NCBI GenBank assembly: GCA_037043455.1
Contig: JAWPHD010001139.1
Coordinates: 242,001-306,000 of the forward strand
Direction: 5' to 3'
Length of the DNA: 64,000 nt
Origin: Cyrtodaria siliqua
Lineage: Eukaryota > Mollusca > Bivalvia > Adapedonta > Hiatellidae
Translations under genes and position numbers: made by a program
In this document: in pieces, positions 60,010 to 64,000 of the stretch
How the letters are laid out: the number at the start of each line of letters is the position of its first letter
Position numbering within the stretch: the first letter of the stretch is position 1
The notes under the pieces: generated by a model
Databases searched by the model: none
What the model was told of the DNA's origin: nothing
Seen by the model: only the letters and a program-made list of their open reading frames with translations

Positions 60010-60740
60010 TGTACAGTTCTCAATAATCAAACCCATGACAAGCTCTTAGCCTGAATCCTTGAGCAAAAATAAATCACATCGTCATTGTGTCATACATTTC
60101 TTAGAAGACAATAAAATTACACATGTTTCCATACCAAATAAAAGCATCAAAAAGCATTTTCTGTACAACTTTAGTTCCATTTCTTTAAGAAACAACCCCT
60201 CAAAACATGCTAAAAAAGCAATTTTAGCAATATTTCAAAGGTCAATAAATAAAAAAAATAAAAATTCCTGAGCATATCAGCTAGGGTCATGTCTGCACTC
60301 ATAATGCTCTTGCATATCAGGAAATGCTGAGTTTTACATACCTTCCCCGGCATTTTAAAAAGTTATTCCATGCCGATTTCCCCATGACTCAGAATCAGCC
60401 ATTTTACCTACTTTTTGGAAGTTTTTGCTAGTTGAGCATTTTTCTATTTATAGCCTCCAAAAACCCCAAAGAATGCATATATTCCAATACACCAAAATAA
60501 ACTTAGAAGTACTCAAAACTGAAAACAACATCAAACATGTGCTTTCATAATTATTATAAATACCATCCATGGACCTAAACGATGCTTAGTTGATTTCTTT
60601 CTGATTTACACCATTGGACATTCGTGCGAAACTGAGGAGTGCCCCCTTGTTTTGTTTGTATGACGTAACGTTGTCTTGGCGTTCTCGTGCAAACTGGTGT
60701 ATGAAGGCGTGAATCATTAAAAATATTAATAAAATATCAT
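60010..60740. other. Unannotated DNA
   Basis: The frame 60059-60271 is Lys/Asn-rich and typical of AT-rich non-coding DNA. No other feature supported. Confidence 0.4.
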
Positions 60741-60744
60741 TTTA

Positions 60745-60918
60745 AATTAAGTAATATATAGTTTAATAACCATTATTTTTGAGATACTGAAAATATCTCC
60801 ATCGGTGAGAAATGGCTCTTGTTCTCTGCACTCGTTCTTATAACGGGACCATTTCTCTACCTCGGGAGATATTTCCCGTATCTCAAAAACACTGGTTATT
60901 AAACTCTATATACTCTCC
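60745..60918. mobile_element. Palindromic foldback element
   Basis: 'ATATAGTTTAATAACCA' with 'TTTTTGAGATACTGAAAATA' and 'TCTCC' pairs with 'GGAGATATTTCCCGTATCTC' and 'AAAAACACTGGTTATTAAAC' at the right; an inner 'GAGAAATGG/CCATTTCTC' pair encloses the loop around 60830. Total about 174 bp. Confidence 0.75.
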
Positions 60919-60929
60919 ACATGATATAT

Positions 60930-61150
60930 AAAGCGACTGTTGGGCCAAAATACGAATTATTGGGTCTATAATCTGTTATCAGTATCATACGCCCATGCAC
61001 AAGATAACTCGATGTTGTAGCGGATGCATCTCTGTTCGAAAACAATTATTGGATCTTGGACCCGACAACTAAATTTCGACCCAACAATTGGGTAAGGACC
61101 CAACAATCGCTTCTGAGATTTATTTAAGGCCCGACAACTGACCAATTAAA
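60930..61150. repeat. Dispersed CCCAACAATTG motifs
   Basis: Repeated 'GACCCAACAATTG' / 'GACCCGACAAC' and the inverted 'TTATTGGGTC' occur six or more times within 200 bp. Purpose unknown; perhaps the remains of an element with short inverted subrepeats. Confidence 0.45.
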
Positions 61151-61915
61151 CTATATTTAAACTATATATATATATACATATATACATACTGCCGTAGTTT
61201 GTCCGAAGGTTGTCTGTCCTTGGTAGTTCACAAATGTTTCTCCCTATATATATATTATATATTATTTTTTTTATATTTGTTATATATATTTGTCCTATTC
61301 TGTTATCGCAAACGTGTTACCTTCTAATGCAATTCCATGAATAATTTGCATTTTCTTCTAAAACAATTGCACATGTAAACAATCGCTCATGACATTATCT
61401 CTTTATAAAGTGTACAGCTGGATTAACTGCCAGTACACACCAGAGTCGTGTGTACTGGATGCATGCATGTCATTAGGTCAGCCAAAACTAGGCCATGATG
61501 CTACATAAGAAGCTGTTTAGCCGCCTTTACGTACAAGCAAACTATGTGTTACTAACTTACTAACGTAACATAAACGTTTAGATATGCATTACAAAATCTA
61601 CCCCGATACGAGTTAATACAACAAACTACACTATACTGTACTGTATACTGGGTGACTGAAATAGCTTTCAGTTGCAATTAACATAAATCGATTAATGAAT
61701 GTCAACCTCTAAATATTCTGATATAAACAAATATTGGAAATTGTTTCATATGTATACATTTTAACATTGGAAGTAAATAGACAATAATATAAAGGCCACA
61801 GTAACAACCGAGACCACACATTTGATTACACAAAAATACACAATTTAAATTGAGCAATAGTGCGTATACGTGTATTTAGGCTATAACGCCTATACTGAAA
61901 CACAACGATGCTTCT
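61150..61915. other. Unannotated AT-rich DNA
   Basis: No supported frame or RNA gene; includes TA-rich tracts near 61165 and 61243. Confidence 0.4.
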
Positions 61916-62059
61916 TTATAGCAGCTGAAGAAGGAATTTTTATTCCGAAAGATCTTTTGCATACAGGATATTGTTTTCCTGGTAAGTAGACACTGTTGTT
62001 AGTCTAGGTTACAACTTATCTACGTACATACGGACAAGTGCAAATCTATATGCCCCCCA

Positions 62060-62560
62060 CCCCAATAGTGGGACATAAATACCTCGCATCAATCAGGTCA
62101 TCTTGAAACTTGCATGACCACAAATATGATAGTATCAGTTGTATAAAATAACTTCAAAATCCACAGCGCGTTTCTTGAGAAGATTTAAGTTTGCAGTATT
62201 TCTAGAAATGGCGACCATCTTGAGCGGCGACAAGAAAACACAAATCTGAAAGACCATGACCTGCCCGTCATCCATGAGAAGTTTGGTCTAATTTGACCAA
62301 GCAGTTTCTAAGGCGATGTCTAAGAAAATCTTGGATTCTTTGCGGCAATGAAAAGCACAAAACGAAAGAATATTGTCTGCCCATCATGTGAAGTTGCGTC
62401 AAATATGATTAAGCAGTTCCTGAGGAGAAGTAGTTTAATCAAAATTGTTACATTTCCCCTATATAACTTTAACACAAACTTCTCGTCAGCGTGGCAGCCA
62501 TCCGGAAACTTCGACGAAAACTAAAAGCACAAATCTGACAGTTTTGTACCTAGCAATCAA
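62060..62560 (+). repeat. Degenerate dispersed repeat
   Basis: Blocks such as 'CAGTTCCTGAGGAGAAG', 'AAAAGCACAAATCTGA' and 'ATGACCTGCCCGTCAT' recur two or three times at spacings of about 100-150 bp, in non-coding context. Confidence 0.5.
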
Positions 62561-62939
62561 TTACATAAAGGAATCTTCAAAATACATATATAATTATGTG
62601 CATGTGACATGAAAACGTTTGCAGTTGTTTTAATGTTAATAATGATGTACATGATGTAATGCAAAACTGTTTGTAGAATAAAATATAATTTGTTTCTCTA
62701 TTTTGGTATTTTTAAGGGAATAAGAACAGAAATAAAACATTGTTTACAGTAATGTAATGCGTAAACTGTAAATTAACTAGTTTACTAAATTACTCACCAA
62801 AAATATCATATCATTCTCGATAATTCGACATGTTCTATTTAAGTATAGCCACTTATAAGATATAACGTTTATATTCAAAAAGGAAAAATAAAACTAGAAG
62901 GGTATTCCACGGAACAGTTGTGTTGCCTGCCACATGCTT

Positions 62940-63520
62940 ATTTCAGCAAGGACTATCTAACTATAAAGTTTAAAGACAGGGTTGTAATCCTTCATGAATT
63001 AATTAAGTTTATAAAAAAGGGCTCAACTCTGCATTGAATAACTGATAAGGAAAAAATGGGCATAACTCTGCATTGAATAATTGATAAGGAGGAACTGTAT
63101 AAAGTTTTATGACCATTGGTCAATATTTTGCCAAGTTATGAACTAGGTTAGGTTGCAGGTTAAAGTTTTATGAAAAGGAACATAACTCTGCCGAAATGAA
63201 AGTCAGTTATTGGACATGTCAACGGGATTGAATTATTGTATAAAAACTGTATCATGTTTTATGACCATAGGTCAATATTTTGCCAAGTGATGAGCTACGT
63301 TAAGATGCAGGTTCAAGTTTTATGAAAAGGGGCATAACTCTGTTGAAATGAAAGTCAGAGTTACTGGACACGTGTAACGACAGTCCTTGAGGTAAGATGA
63401 AGATGTGTGTGAAGATTTATAAACATTGGTCAAATAATTTTCAAGTTATGGCTAATATTAGGTTGCAGGTTAGAGTGTGACAGACAGATAGACAGACGGA
63501 CAGACAACGGACGACAAAAT
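62940..63520 (+). repeat. Tandem dispersed repeat ending in a GACAGACGGACAGAC tail
   Basis: Units with 'GGGCATAACTCTGCATTGAA', 'TTTTATGACCATTGGTCAAT' and 'ATTTTGCCAAGTTATGA' repeat near 63020, 63060, 63110 and 63260. It ends 'ACAGACGGACAGACAACGGA' at 63485, a tail comparable to those after the 160-bp repeats. Confidence 0.7.
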
Positions 63521-63539
63521 GATCCCTAACTGTCTGCCA

Positions 63540-63725
63540 TGCTACGAAGCATCTCTGTGGCTGAGGGGTTAACGATGTTGTGTTGTAAAACTTTTCGCCT
63601 CTCACCGCTGCGGGTTCGAATCCCACTAGGAAGTCGACTTGTTACAACAATAATGGTGGTAGGTATACAGTACTGGTTCCACCCAGGAAAAATGGGTGGT
63701 CTGCCTCCACCACAAAATAATTGAC
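63540..63725 (+). repeat. tRNA-derived SINE (type II tRNA-like head)
   Basis: 'TCTGTGGCTGAGGGGTTAAC' matches an A box of Leu/Ser-type tRNAs and 'GCTGCGGGTTCGAATCCCAC' a B box. The spacing of about 65 bp and the extra arm-like 'CGCCTCTCACCG' fit a long-variable-arm tRNA ancestor. The tail contains 'ACTGGTTCCACCCAGGAAAA' and 'GGTGGTCTGCC'. Frames 63441-63801 on either strand are by-products. Confidence 0.75.
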
Positions 63726-64000
63726 AGTAATATATAACCTTACATGTGTTGAAAATGACGTAAAACACCATACAAACTGCCATACTATACAGGTGACACA
63801 TTAATTCTGTAGTAAAGGTCAGAGTTTGATATTAAATTTTTTAAATCATCGTTGTTTCTGTTAATTAAAATGCATGACTGTTTAAAAGCTCATCAACAGC
63901 TGACCAACACATTGTTTTGGTCATTTTGAGCCATCTCAAAGAGTGGGAATCGATACACAGGAAGTAAGCATTGCATTATTTATCAGTTTATTCACTATGT

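Noticed and set aside
63540..63640. Functional tRNA-Ser or tRNA-Leu gene
   Set aside because: Box sequences are good, but no complete cloverleaf closes and the downstream sequence is a SINE-like body.

Overview
The window looks like animal nuclear DNA rich in transposable elements and tandem repeats. It is AT-rich, has no operons or bacterial-type genes, and its few convincing host coding pieces are short exons with consensus splice sites. The dispersed-repeat types (a roughly 160-bp 'AGGGCCATAACTC' repeat, tRNA-headed SINEs with a 'GCAAGACACTT' tail, Penelope-like elements, many MITE-like palindromes) together with TSP1 and ShKT modules suggest a marine invertebrate, most likely a bivalve mollusc. 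That placement is inference; no database was searched.

Layout. 0-4.2 kb: degenerate dispersed repeats and a SINE. 4.2-12.2 kb: a C2H2 zinc-finger locus turned into a satellite. A minus-strand stop-to-stop frame with one canonical finger (4285-4524) sits beside an 84-bp array encoding fingers in which both zinc-binding histidines are lost. The array is split by a minus-strand LINE (LINE A, including a CCHC gag-like piece), which is itself split by a plus-strand LINE (LINE B). 12.3-13.8 kb: a palindromic MITE family, including a palindrome of about 540 bp. 14.0-15.4 kb: the best host gene evidence, three minus-strand exons with compatible phases encoding a Cys-rich segment, an ShKT domain and a TSP1 domain. 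15.5-17.1 kb: a decayed Penelope-like element. 17.8-19.4 kb: a 95-bp satellite. 20.0-22.6 kb: a 42-bp minisatellite.

24.9-40.6 kb: two long inverted arms (about 1.5 kb of close similarity plus older homology) enclose about 11 kb of largely non-coding DNA. Inside are a MITE whose interior is built from about 60 copies of a 16-bp dyad (30009-31260), a 51-bp and a 75-bp minisatellite, MITE copies and two dead copies of a small exon. The one copy of that exon with intact frame and splice sites lies at 53422-53509.

42.3-45.5 kb: a third decayed LINE (minus strand). 48.8-51.4 kb: several palindromes and a MITE with hAT-like ends. 53-64 kb: SINEs, an 18-bp minisatellite, the 160-bp tandem repeat again, and other dispersed repeats. 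No complete host gene can be assembled from this window. Most long reading frames are transposon relics, or frames held open because the minisatellite periods (18, 42, 51, 75 and 84 bp) are multiples of three.
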